From: Pelargonium cotyledonis
Taxonomy: Eukaryota > Streptophyta > Magnoliopsida > Geraniales > Geraniaceae
Assembly (NCBI GenBank): GCA_036897625.1
Contig: JAYMTA010000343.1
Location: 1 to 30,850 of the forward strand
Length of the DNA stretch: 30,850 nt
Reading direction: 5' to 3'
Position 1 is the stretch's first letter; every line of letters starts with the position of its first letter. The position numbers were made by a program, and so were the translations under genes. The notes under the pieces are model-generated. The model had not been told where the DNA came from, searched no databases, and saw only the letters and a program-made list of their open reading frames with translations. Shown piece after piece: positions 1-8,900 of the stretch.

Positions 1-1290
1 GTGTCGATGAGAGTGGGTCAAGAGTGGACGTGACGAAAAGTGAGGGAGAGAGAGAGAGAGAGAGAGAGGTACTAGTTTGTTGGGTGACACATGTTCTGAA
101 CATATTAATAAGTTTAAATGTTGTCTGAAAAGTTATAAGTTTATATATATGATGAAGGATACCGTAACGCTCGTGACATAAACGTCCTATTACTCAATCC
201 TGTGAACTTGTTCCTATAGTACGCTGTTGCGAACTCACTTAGAAATGTGCGCCTGCATACTCAATCCTGAAATGTCAATCGTCGGCTTACGCCCCGAGGC
301 AACGAAGCTCACCTTGCGCGTCAACAAAGTTCGCTTTCAAGAGATTACCCCGCAAGCACCAACAATCGGACATCACTTTGTTGCAACCAAAATTGAGGCC
401 CTTCGAGTAGAAGTAAAGTTGGTCGCAACGAAATGGGGTGTTGTAGTGGGTGTTGTCCTATACACATAGAAAAATTTCAAAGTGGCTAAATATAATGGTG
501 CTCTATGGGAAGCCCAACCATTGTATGTAGGCCAATTTTAAAATTTAACAGAGGCGATCTTACCTTAAGAGTTGTTTGGTCGTAGAGTCGTGTAACGAGT
601 CATTTTTTAGGCTATGGAAGATGCTACAACACTTAACCAACATAATAGATTTTTAAATCGCCTCATATATTAACCATTAAGGTCCCCTCTTCACCAAGTC
701 GCCTTCAAGGATCCTCGTCTCACTAGTCCATCACCGTGACATTTTGCTTCTTTTGAACACTAAGACGCTATGTGAATAGGTAAGTGCTTTTACCCGTAAC
801 GGACCCCACTCTTCCAACAACCAGTCACATTACGACACATGTCGAGTTTGAGATGCAAGTATAAATGGCTCTTTTATGTTAAGAGGAATGGATCTCCTAT
901 CCTCACAAATCACACGGGGCTTTCTTTCTCTACTTTCACTTTTTAGAAATGCTCTATAGAGTCTTTATTAGCGAGATGCGACTCAAATTCTTCATGGTGA
1001 GATTTTAACTCCTACGCTTAAAGCGACTTCTTAAATACATGCTTCCAAGCCTCCGGACCTATTAATGACCAACCATGTTGAAGTAGGAGAACCAAAGCCC
1101 AGCCCACTAGCCAACCCCTAAAATTCAAGAACAGCAAATTGAGAAGCCGAGGAAGCAGCTAGCCACTGAAACTGTCTTCAATTTACTCCATAGGAACAGC
1201 TCGAGCACTGAAGGAGAAGTAGGCGATCGAGCTCGGAGCTCATTCAAATATGGAGGAGGCCTAGGCGCGAAGACCCACCGACAAACCTTA
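1..1290. other. Gene-free left flank, possibly decayed repeat
   Basis: No convincing gene is visible. The longest open frame (about 227-469, plus strand) has no ATG at its start and no recognisable domain. Positions about 200-1090 are less A+T-rich than the other spacers, which could mean decayed transposon or gene-derived sequence, but I found no terminal repeats or protein motifs. A GA dinucleotide run lies near the left edge. Confidence 0.4.
46..68. repeat. (GA)n microsatellite
   Basis: Uninterrupted GA dinucleotide run of about 11 units in gene-free flank. Confidence 0.9.
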
Positions 1291-2220
1291 GCAGGACTTG
1301 TTTCCCTTTCAGTTTCTCAGCTCAGTCCTTAACCTAACCAAACTAGTTTTCTCTCTTCCCAAACACAACCCACAACTCAGCACGTTCCTTTCTCAAGAAT
1401 CTCAAACTGGGTACTTATTATTTTTCTCCATCACTCTGTTTCTTTATCTCCGAACAAATTTTAAATTTGGTTGAAAGTTGAAACTTTATAGTGGCAGTGG
1501 GTTTTGATTGGAATTTGGATGTAGTTTGTTTCAAATTGTTAGATTGAGTTGTATCTGATCATTAATGGTGATGTATTGAATTGTTTTTATGGATATATTT
1601 GAGACTTATTGTGGATTTGTGATCCTATAACATGGCCAGTTGAAGTAGTTAACCACCCACAACATCTTAAATTCTTAATGAATTCTTGTGTTTGGTTCTG
1701 GTGGACATTGGTTCTTTGTTAATGCGAATTGAATGGACTTTTTGGGTTTATGGATTCTTATTTTATTCGAAAAATAATGATAGGTGATGGTATTGGTTGG
1801 TTATCTGGAAAATATTTTCTCATTTTTTGTATTAAGGAAAGCTAATGAAACAAAATTTGTTAACAAACACTAGTTCTTAGTTCTGTTCCAGTTCAGAACT
1901 TTGATCAATAGATTGGCGGGGTAAAGATTAGATCGTTTCTTGTAATTGAATGAGAATGCTAGGGTTATGGTGGGTTTATGGTTCTTATATGTATGGTGAA
2001 AATGATGGTGGTGAAAAATGTTGGATGGCTTGCTTTTTGTTGTGATGACTAAGTGTGGATTATATATGTACTTTTGATATGATGATTCAAGGTGTTATAT
2101 AGTAGTTGCTGTTCTATTCGGTAAACCATTTTGCTACGTTGTCTCTGCATATGTATAATATATAGGTGTATATTGGCCTTTTGCAGTAAACCACTAAAAG
2201 GTCTCGCAACCGTAGGTCAG
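1291..2220 (+). promoter_or_regulatory. Leader of the PPR-DYW gene with a probable 5'UTR intron
   Basis: A CT-rich, ATG-free stretch at about 1290-1410 looks like a leader exon. A possible donor (GG|GTACTT) lies at 1410/1411, and a good acceptor (TTTTGCAG) ends at 2186. The 34 bases from 2187 to the ATG at 2221 also contain no ATG. The sequence between these sites is T-rich, intron-like and holds many upstream ATGs, so splicing would give a clean leader. The transcription start and the exact donor are inferred. Confidence 0.45.
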
Positions 2221-4527
2221 ATGTCCAGAACGAGGGTTTGCCTTCTCCAATCATTACCTAAGGTATGCTCGGCAGCCAACTCACAAGATTCAATCAGGAT
2301 CCTACCCTTATTGAGAAATCTTAGCACTGACATTGAAGCATCATCTTTTCAACACCCAACTGAGCACAAAGCTGAAAACCCATTTGAAAATCACCAAAAC
2401 CCAAATGGGTATCATGGCGAGAGCCAAAACCCTAGTGAGTCTTCCAGAGGAAACACAAATGGAAGTTTTAGGGGAGGCTCTTTGGAGGATCCACTGAGAT
2501 TGAACCATAATGGGAATCATAGAGGAAACCCCAGAAATGTTTTGTTGGGGAGACCAGTTGGGCAGACTACGAATTTTGGTGGCGATTGTGGGCAACTACA
2601 TGATAAAAATTTGAACGGATCGTATCAGTATTATAGTGGAGTTTATAGGGACAATTATAAATGGGAATCTCAGAACAACTCGGCAAAGAAAAATGTAAAG
2701 TTCAGTGAGTATAGTAGGCTGCATAATGAGGAGTTGCAGCAGAACCCCAGTGCAGTTAATGTGAATACTTCTAAGGATTTTCAGCCAAGTTACAACGAGT
2801 TTTATCAGAACAAGACTGAGGTTTATGGGAATAATCCTCAAAATGATTTTTGTAACAATGTTTCTGTAGACAATGGAAAATTTAGTGGGCATTTGAGAAA
2901 TGATAGCTGGGAGTTTCTGCAGAATTATAACGGGGAAACTTCGCAGAACTCAAGGGTTGTGCAGCATGATTGGAACAGGGTTTATGGTGCAAATGGAAAT
3001 ATACAGAATCAATATGAAGCTTTTCAGGAGGGCCCTGCAGAAGTGAGACAGCATACCGGTAGGTCTTATTCACAAGGTTTTCTAAAATCCAATGGAAGCG
3101 TAAATGGAAGTTACGCTCACAATACTAGACAAAGTTGGCAGAGTTCCAATTACGTGGAAAATGTGGTAAAGCATCAGAATCCAAGTGCCGGGCAATATTT
3201 GCAAAACCAAAATGTGGAAGAATATAAGCCGAACTCAAATGTCTTGCCGAATAGAGCTATGAATTCTCAAGTCTTGAGTAATTCTAAACCGGGAGGGGAA
3301 TTGATTGAGGCATCTGAAGTTATCTCGTATAGGGGTAGCCTTGAGGAGCTTGATAGATTTTGCAAGGAGGGGAAAGTGAATGAAGCTGTTGAGGTTTTAG
3401 GTTTGCTGGAAAAACAGTCTATTCCTGTGGATTTGGTCCGATGTTTACATTTATTGGAGGCGTGCGGGGATGTTCAAGGTCTAAAGGAGGGCAAAATTCT
3501 TCATAAATACATTATAAGATCAGTGTCTCCTCTAGATGTCAGCACTTATAATAAAATCTTAAAAATGTACTCAAAATGTGGCTCTATGGATGATGCGGTC
3601 ATGGTTTTCAAACAAATGCCAGATCGCAATTTGACATCTTGGAATACCATGCTGAAAGGGCTTGTTCAGAATAGTCTCGCAGAGGATGCCCTTGATCTGT
3701 TCATTCAGTTCAAGGAAACAAGACTTAAACCAGATGGTCAAATGTTTATCTCTGTTTTCTCAGCATGCACTGTATTAGGTGAGGTTGATGAGGGAGTGCT
3801 GCACTTTGAATCAATGAGCAAAGAATTTTGCATCATCCCGTCTATGGAACACTATGTAAGTGTTATAAACCTGCTAGGAAGCACAGGGTATCTTGATGAA
3901 GCCTTTGAGTTCATTGAGAATATGTCTTTGGAGCCGACTGTTGATGTGTGGGAAACCTTGATGAATCTCTGTAGAGTTCATGGGCATGTGGATCTTGGTG
4001 ATCGTTGTGCTGCAATTGTTGAGAAGTTAGATTCCTCCCGCTTAAATAACGAATCAAAGTTGGGCCTTGTACCAGTTAAAGTGTCAGACCTTGTAAAAGA
4101 TAAAGAAAAGAAAAGATTGGCAGCTGAAAATCTTCTAGAAGCTAGGAGCAGGATCCATGAATACCGAGCAGGCGACAAATCTGATCCTGAAAGTGATCAG
4201 ATTTATGCCCAGCTGAAAGGTCTCAAGGAACAAATGAAAGAGGCTGGTTATGTTCCACAGACTAAGTTTGTGTTGCATGACATAGACCAGGAAAGTAAGG
4301 AGGAAGCTCTTCTTTCTCACAGTGAGAGACTTGCTGTTTCTTATGGTCTCATTAGCAGCTCTGCTCGCTCACCTATTCGAGTAATCAAGAATCTTCGTGT
4401 TTGTGTTGATTGTCATGAAGCATTGAAGATCATTTCCAAGATCGTTGGAAGAGAACTTGTAATGCGTGATATCAAGAGGTTCCACCATTTCAAAGATGGG
4501 GTCTGTTCTTGCAAGGATTATTGGTGA
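2221..4527 (+). CDS. MEF8: PPR-DYW organelle RNA editing factor, MEF8/MEF8S-like
   Basis: Predicted cytidine deaminase-type RNA editing factor of 768 aa with an intronless coding sequence. The first in-frame ATG is 2221; the frame is open upstream but has no ATG there. Residues 1-40 are Arg/Leu/Ser-rich and look like a mitochondrial presequence. Residues about 43-360 are Asn/Gln/Gly/Ser-rich and disordered-looking. About five PPR-like repeats follow (about 370-600), then E-type motifs and a C-terminal DYW domain. The zinc and catalytic signature is intact: HSE with H700 and E702, then CVDC with C728 and C731, and the protein ends exactly in DYW. The few PPRs and the long N-terminal region match the Arabidopsis MEF8/MEF8S group, whose members act on many mitochondrial sites. 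DYW2 (At2g15690) has a similar architecture and is the main alternative; MEF8-type is favoured by resemblance in the PPR-E region as I remember it. Confidence 0.9.
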   Translation: MSRTRVCLLQSLPKVCSAANSQDSIRILPLLRNLSTDIEASSFQHPTEHKAENPFENHQNPNGYHGESQNPSESSRGNTNGSFRGGSLEDPLRLNHNGNHRGNPRNVLLGRPVGQTTNFGGDCGQLHDKNLNGSYQYYSGVYRDNYKWESQNNSAKKNVKFSEYSRLHNEELQQNPSAVNVNTSKDFQPSYNEFYQNKTEVYGNNPQNDFCNNVSVDNGKFSGHLRNDSWEFLQNYNGETSQNSRVVQHDWNRVYGANGNIQNQYEAFQEGPAEVRQHTGRSYSQGFLKSNGSVNGSYAHNTRQSWQSSNYVENVVKHQNPSAGQYLQNQNVEEYKPNSNVLPNRAMNSQVLSNSKPGGELIEASEVISYRGSLEELDRFCKEGKVNEAVEVLGLLEKQSIPVDLVRCLHLLEACGDVQGLKEGKILHKYIIRSVSPLDVSTYNKILKMYSKCGSMDDAVMVFKQMPDRNLTSWNTMLKGLVQNSLAEDALDLFIQFKETRLKPDGQMFISVFSACTVLGEVDEGVLHFESMSKEFCIIPSMEHYVSVINLLGSTGYLDEAFEFIENMSLEPTVDVWETLMNLCRVHGHVDLGDRCAAIVEKLDSSRLNNESKLGLVPVKVSDLVKDKEKKRLAAENLLEARSRIHEYRAGDKSDPESDQIYAQLKGLKEQMKEAGYVPQTKFVLHDIDQESKEEALLSHSERLAVSYGLISSSARSPIRVIKNLRVCVDCHEALKIISKIVGRELVMRDIKRFHHFKDGVCSCKDYW

Positions 4528-4860
4528 AGGCTCAATTCAAGGTACTTGTTAGTGCATTTTTAATATAATTGTGGCTATTTTTAATTTTTTTATTGTTAAT
4601 AAGACAACTGGGCAAGCACTTGGTGTCTTGATTTAATATGATGATCTTTTTAGCTGTTGTTGAGTTGATTAGCATACTCTAGTGAGTGTAAGTTCTACTA
4701 AAAAAAAGGATAAGAAGTAGTGCAAGTTCATAATGATTGATAAATTCATTTCCTTGTCTTTTTTTTCTTCATTTGTCTACAAAATCTTTATACAATGATT
4801 CTCAGAAAGTTAATTGTGTTTTTATACCAACCGAACAAGCAGAGCTCATGCTTCTGGTTT
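4528..4860. other. Convergent 3' spacer
   Basis: A+T-rich spacer between the ends of the convergent PPR-DYW gene and C2-domain gene. It probably holds both 3'UTRs and poly(A) sites. Short open frames here are not supported as genes. Confidence 0.5.
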
Positions 4861-5481
4861 TTACAAGGCCTCAAAAGCCGCTGCGAGGGCAAAAATATCA
4901 TAATCTGCACAACTGCCTCCAGCATCTTGGCACCCACAGCCACACTCATCCCACTTTTTCAACCTATTGTATCTCTTTGTCCTCTCGGTTTCTGCTAACA
5001 TAGCTGGAAGAGCAACTTTCATTTGTACCTGCAGGGCTGGAGGCTTGACATCTCCATCTCCATGAACCCGGCGACGGTCTGAAGAGCTAGAAACCATTGT
5101 AACCCACTGGTCAAATTCCATGTTTGGAGACCCCAAAACCGTTCGCCAGGGAATCTCAACTCTGGCCAGGACCTGTGACCTGCCAATCCTCCCCAGAACT
5201 GGAATGTTTTTTCTGCACCGGAGCTCGAAAACCACGCTCTGTTGCTCTAAGCTGTGCATGGACTTCTCATTTCCGAAACCGCTCAATGAGAAGGATTCAT
5301 CCCAATAATAGAGATCAGACTTGGATGAGATTTGTTGGCTGTTGAGTTGAATTCTTTTGTTGTTTCCTGCAGAAAGATAGTACCTAACGAAGAGATTGCC
5401 CGCAGATTTCACTTCTACGTTCTTCGCTTGGATGATTTTCAGTTGGCAGGTAAGAGAAGAAAATTGTTGAGGAATACCCAT
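4861..5481 (-). CDS. Small plant C2-domain protein
   Basis: Single-exon protein of 206 aa. The first about 130 residues resemble a C2 beta-sandwich (LTCQLKIIQAKNVE, then LFVRYYLSAG, WDESFSL, VFELRCRK and RVEIPWRTVLG). C2 domains dock on phospholipid membranes, often with calcium. The first loop lacks the acidic residues that bind calcium in classical C2 domains, so binding may be calcium-independent. The C-terminal tail is basic, then Cys/Gly-rich (CGCGC), and ends in an Ala/Leu-rich segment. There is no signal peptide or membrane helix. The ATG at 5481 lies about 70 bases downstream of a TATA-like element. The family resembles small plant C2 proteins of unknown role; I do not recognise a named orthologue. 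Confidence 0.75.
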   Translation of the reverse strand: MGIPQQFSSLTCQLKIIQAKNVEVKSAGNLFVRYYLSAGNNKRIQLNSQQISSKSDLYYWDESFSLSGFGNEKSMHSLEQQSVVFELRCRKNIPVLGRIGRSQVLARVEIPWRTVLGSPNMEFDQWVTMVSSSSDRRRVHGDGDVKPPALQVQMKVALPAMLAETERTKRYNRLKKWDECGCGCQDAGGSCADYDIFALAAAFEAL

Positions 5482-5551
5482 TAGAGATATATGGAGAAAC
5501 TATGTTGTTAATGTTATTGTTTGGTGATGAGAAATGCTTTGAGTTCTGGGG

Positions 5552-5561
5552 TTATATATAT
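5552..5561 (-). promoter_or_regulatory. Candidate TATA box of the C2-domain gene
   Basis: Read on the minus strand, TATATATAAC lies about 71-80 bases upstream of the ATG at 5481. That would place transcription start near 5520-5530 and give a leader of about 45 bases. Position and sequence are typical, but this is only a motif match. Confidence 0.45.
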
Positions 5562-6124
5562 TGTATAGTCTGGTTTGTGGAATAATGGAGAGGGAAAGAG
5601 CTTGGAAGATGGCTTTGCTTTTTTTGGCTTTTGAGTAATTAAGTTATTTGTTATTGAGACTACTTAGTGGAGAAAAGCCACATAGATTTTGGTTTATACT
5701 ATTATATGGTTGATGTTGGCATAAGTGAATCACATTTGAGATTTTGAAGGGTTAAATTAAGACCCCATGGAATCTTGAAGGGTTGTATTGGAAGTAGATT
5801 TTTATAAATTGACTCCATATCTCAAGGTGCAATTGCTAGTTGGTGAAGATACGCTTTTTGGTTGATGGGTTCATGAAGATTGAACAAGATAGCTGTAGTT
5901 CTCATCCATCCATTTAACTATAAAAACAAGTAATAGTGGATCAAATCACATATTCAGATCTTTGGTGCAAGATAATATTTTTTAGGCTTAGTGGAGCTCA
6001 TGTACACTATTCTAACACCTAAGCCTTCTAGTTATTCCAATTTTGTTGTAGAAGTTGATGACAACAATGAAAAATGTTGAGCTGGGCTTCACAAGAACAA
6101 GTTCTATTAGTAATAGCAATCCAA
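5562..6124. other. Upstream region of the C2-domain gene, no gene seen
   Basis: A+T-rich spacer between the C2-gene promoter and a SINE. No open frame with a recognisable product or RNA gene was found. Confidence 0.4.
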
Positions 6125-6380
6125 GATCAAGTTTTTTTTTTGGTTTTAACCATGAGGTTTTTTGAAGTGCGTTCATGGTCAGCACGAAATCAACATCTTT
6201 AAGCTATATCATACTCAAATTGATCCTCATTCTAGTCGGGTGGGACCATAAGAGTGACAAAACTCTCCCTACTAAGTTTTAATGCAGATGCATTCTCTGT
6301 GAATCAAACTCGAGACCTCAGATTAAACTAGAACAACCCTTACCAGTTGACCCATGCGCTAGATTGTACGATCAAGTTTT
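6125..6380 (-). mobile_element. tRNA-derived SINE with target-site duplications
   Basis: Read on the minus strand, the 5' end holds an RNA polymerase III promoter of tRNA type: A-box-like TGGGTCAACTGG (6354-6343) and, about 30 bases on, B-box-like GAGTTTGATTC (6311-6301). A body of about 150 bases follows, ending in an A tail (T run on the plus strand, about 6132-6141). The direct repeat GATCAAGTTTT flanks it at 6125-6135 and 6370-6380. The left copy runs into the T tract, so its inner edge is uncertain by a few bases. The element is about 234 bp without repeats, codes for nothing, and would have been mobilised by LINE enzymes. Confidence 0.75.
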
Positions 6381-6583
6381 ACATGTAAGAATCTTGATCA
6401 ATTTCAAAAATGGATCATACCATTTTACACTAAAAATCCGAACTTTATCTGATGTGATTAGAACCCATTTCAGATCGGATTCAAATTGCTCTACACCAAT
6501 CCGAATCCAAACAAATTCAAAACAACATGATATGTTATTATATAAAGAAAGTTCTAAAAAAAAAATAACATAACATTGATTAT

Positions 6584-7501
6584 TTATGGGCAAAAGGGTC
6601 TACCCAATCTAGTCCTATGGCTTGGAATGGTGAAGTGCCTAATCCTTCCCTCTTGTTCCCTCAAATAGCCTTGACACAAGAAGCCATTAGAGAATCTATC
6701 CTCTACAGCCCTGTCCACATCATGCACAAACACATCAGTCTCACCAGCCTCTCTGTTCCTAGCCATCAAGCCAGCAGTGTAGATGGCACTCATCCTCCCA
6801 GGAGCTCCATCAAAGTAGCCTGTGGGTGCATCCACCATGATCAAATCCCACTCCACATCATACACATCACTTGGGAACCCTTTGAGAGCCAATGGGCACT
6901 TGGAGAATCTTGGGTCACCCACAACCTTGCACTCCTCATCACCCATCCCAACCTCAAAGAGCTCATCAGCTTGGTGTCTCTTGGTGCCATAGCTCACATG
7001 GTAGGCCTCCAAGTTGGGCAGCTTCTCCTTGATCTGCCCAATCCATGCCTTGTCCTCTTCAAGAAACACAGTCCTGCCTCCATGGTTGAGGGAGGTCCAC
7101 ATGAGGCTGTCATGGCCTAGACCAAATACCAGGAAGTTGCATGGGGACCTCTTTTCTAGGACTCTCAGAGAGACTGAGATTTCCTTGAAGGTCTGTTGTG
7201 GGGTGATGTTGGTTGTGGCATAGTGGACAAGAGAATAGGCTAGGGAAGGTGGGATTTTTGTGCATGATGGTGCTGTGGTCAATGGGTCAGGAAGAGTTGG
7301 GCAATCTGAATAAGTAGATCTTGATGATTCTTGTTCTTGATCTTGATCTTGATTTGAGAGATGGGTACTGATCTGATCAGAAGATGATGAAGAAGAAGAA
7401 GAAGAGGTTGATTTGATGATGAGAATGAGGAGGAGGAAGAGCAAGATGAAGCTGAAGAGAATGAGCTTGAAATTGATGGAAACTTGGGGTTTGGACCTCA
7501 T
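6584..7501 (-). CDS. IRX15: DUF579 xylan-biosynthesis protein, IRX15/IRX15-L type
   Basis: Predicted Golgi type II membrane protein of 305 aa, single exon. The first ATG is at 7501; the frame is open upstream without another ATG. Residues 11-29 form one hydrophobic signal anchor after a short basic N-terminus. A Ser-rich and then Gln/Asp-rich stem (31-62) leads to the DUF579 domain (about 65-305). This has the SAM-binding-type motif NFLVFGLGHDSLMW (122-135), the acidic FLEED (146-150), and later DLIMVDAP and VFVHDVDR. The family includes the glucuronoxylan 4-O-methyltransferases GXM1-3 and the IRX15/IRX15-L pair needed for normal xylan in secondary walls. The length and N-terminus fit IRX15/IRX15-L better, although its own enzymatic activity is unproven. 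The Ser tract is encoded by a triplet repeat likely to vary in length. Confidence 0.9.
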   Translation of the reverse strand: MRSKPQVSINFKLILFSFILLFLLLILIIKSTSSSSSSSSSDQISTHLSNQDQDQEQESSRSTYSDCPTLPDPLTTAPSCTKIPPSLAYSLVHYATTNITPQQTFKEISVSLRVLEKRSPCNFLVFGLGHDSLMWTSLNHGGRTVFLEEDKAWIGQIKEKLPNLEAYHVSYGTKRHQADELFEVGMGDEECKVVGDPRFSKCPLALKGFPSDVYDVEWDLIMVDAPTGYFDGAPGRMSAIYTAGLMARNREAGETDVFVHDVDRAVEDRFSNGFLCQGYLREQEGRIRHFTIPSHRTRLGRPFCP

Positions 7502-8190
7502 AGCTCTCTTTGATTTTGTTAAGAGAAATTGATGAAACAATTGGAGCTTTGAGGAGCCATTTTGTAAGAGAAGAGAGGTGGTAGATGATATTGAAATGAT
7601 TATTATTTTTTTTCTCTCTGTAACAAACTTGATATGAGGTGTTACTTACCTTCCAAACCAATTTTGAAATTGGTTATAGAAAATCACCATAAAATGGAAA
7701 AGTAAAATTAAATGTAGAGTACTATGTTTATTGAGAGGTGGAGATGAAACTTTGAAGTGAAGCAAAGTTAAGAGAGAAAAATAATAGTGGGAGCATCATG
7801 ATGTAGACATGAAATCCACTCTGAACATAAACAAAGAGATGGTTGGTGGATCTGCAGATGTTTGTTGAATTGTAATTTGATATTTTGGATTTTGGAAGGT
7901 GTGATGTTGTTGGAGAGGTTGATGGTAATTTTATATTGGTCTTTTCCATGAAATGATGATCAATGGTTTGGAAATAATGGGTGATCATGTGTTGGTTTTG
8001 TTCAAGTCTTCTAGTAGTTAAAAACATGACAATGAGTGGTTATTACTCATCTATTTCTTAAGAAGAATGTGAAATCATCTTATAATATATAAAAATTGAG
8101 TTTGATTTAATCTCTTAATTTGATGACTCTCAAACTTGAAAATAGATCAAGAATTTTGATCTATACTAATTTTTTTCTTAGATTTGAGGT
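7502..8190 (-). promoter_or_regulatory. Leader and promoter region of the IRX15-type gene
   Basis: Upstream DNA of a gene expected to be active in secondary-wall tissue. The near leader holds a short upstream ORF (7560-7519) and, further up, a 20-bp palindrome made of two opposed CCAAT boxes (7656-7675). No clear TATA box was identified. The open frames in 7377-8027 on this strand lack any protein-family signal and are not called. Confidence 0.4.
7519..7560 (-). promoter_or_regulatory. Upstream ORF (13 codons) before IRX15-type ATG
   Basis: An ATG at 7560 in favourable context (A at -3, G at +4) opens a 13-codon frame that stops with TAA at 7521-7519, 17 bases before the main ATG at 7501. 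If the transcript starts upstream of 7560, ribosomes would meet this frame first, which could lower translation of the main protein. Confidence 0.4.
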
Positions 8191-8740
8191 TTCACACGCA
8201 ACAACTGTCACTCCCGCCGTGATCACCATCATAGTGTAACCACGTCAGCTCCATTGATCTATGTTAGTAGGCAAAATCTCATCACCACGCTAGTGTCAAG
8301 ATTTCACTTTCGTTGTGAAATCCAAGTGAACCGATGTCAAGTTTCATTGAAATCAAGCTCTCTCAAATCTTACTAACAGAGCCAAATATGAACTTCTAGA
8401 GATTAGATCTTGTTTCGCGTACCCCGAATTTTGTTTTCAAATAATAAAAGTTAGATGAAATCTTGGTTCATAGCCTCAAATTTAACTTTATAGTTAGAAT
8501 CTGAAAAAGTTTAAAGAGTTTTTGGACAAACTACGCATATTCCAATGAAACTATGAATATTTCAAAATTATGTTCAACTTGTTATGAAAAACAGAAAATT
8601 AACATTTAAAAAATTTTTAAAATCGCATAAAATACAAATGATAAGTGATAATCAATAGACTCAAACTCGAGACATGACAAGCGAGTTATTGCAAAAACTA
8701 GTTAAACAGTACCCATAGGGTTTAAGCCCGAAGTTGCGAG
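8191..8740. other. Spacer with possible decayed retroposon head
   Basis: This is the distal part of the divergent spacer between the IRX15-type gene and QTRT2. On the minus strand near 8710-8650 the sequence contains CTCGAGTTTGAGTCTA, which resembles a tRNA-type B box, with a poor A-box-like stretch upstream. No target duplication was found. It may be an old SINE or other repeat. No gene is seen. Confidence 0.3.
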
Positions 8741-8900
8741 GCTGCGAGTGCCGCTCGTAAACGGAGCCACCTCTCGTTTTTGTTTTCTTCTGTGTCTCTT
8801 CCTTGGTTTCTCTCCATCTCTCTCTGTCATTGTCACCATTACTGCAATTTACTGTCACGACGTTGTTACCGAGCGAGGGAGGGAGAGAGAGAGGTTGAAG

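Noticed and set aside
227..469. Open frame of 80 codons at the left edge
   Set aside because: No ATG start, no family signal, and it lies in probable repeat-derived DNA.
2131..2220. N-terminal extension of the PPR-DYW frame
   Set aside because: The frame is open but has no ATG, and an intron acceptor (ends 2186) falls inside it; the first ATG is 2221.
6301..6369. A real tRNA gene, suggested by A/B-box-like sequences
   Set aside because: No cloverleaf or acceptor stem is formed, and the A tail and flanking repeats fit a SINE head.
6617..7120. Plus-strand open frame of 167 codons
   Set aside because: It is antisense to the IRX15-type coding sequence and has no domain of its own.
7502..7540. 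Extension of the IRX15-type protein upstream of 7501
   Set aside because: It would need a TTG start; the ATG at 7501 gives the expected short basic N-terminus before the signal anchor.
7618..7650. Strong donor-like AAG|GTAAGT upstream of the IRX15-type gene
   Set aside because: The only nearby acceptor is about 30 bases away, too close for a plant intron.
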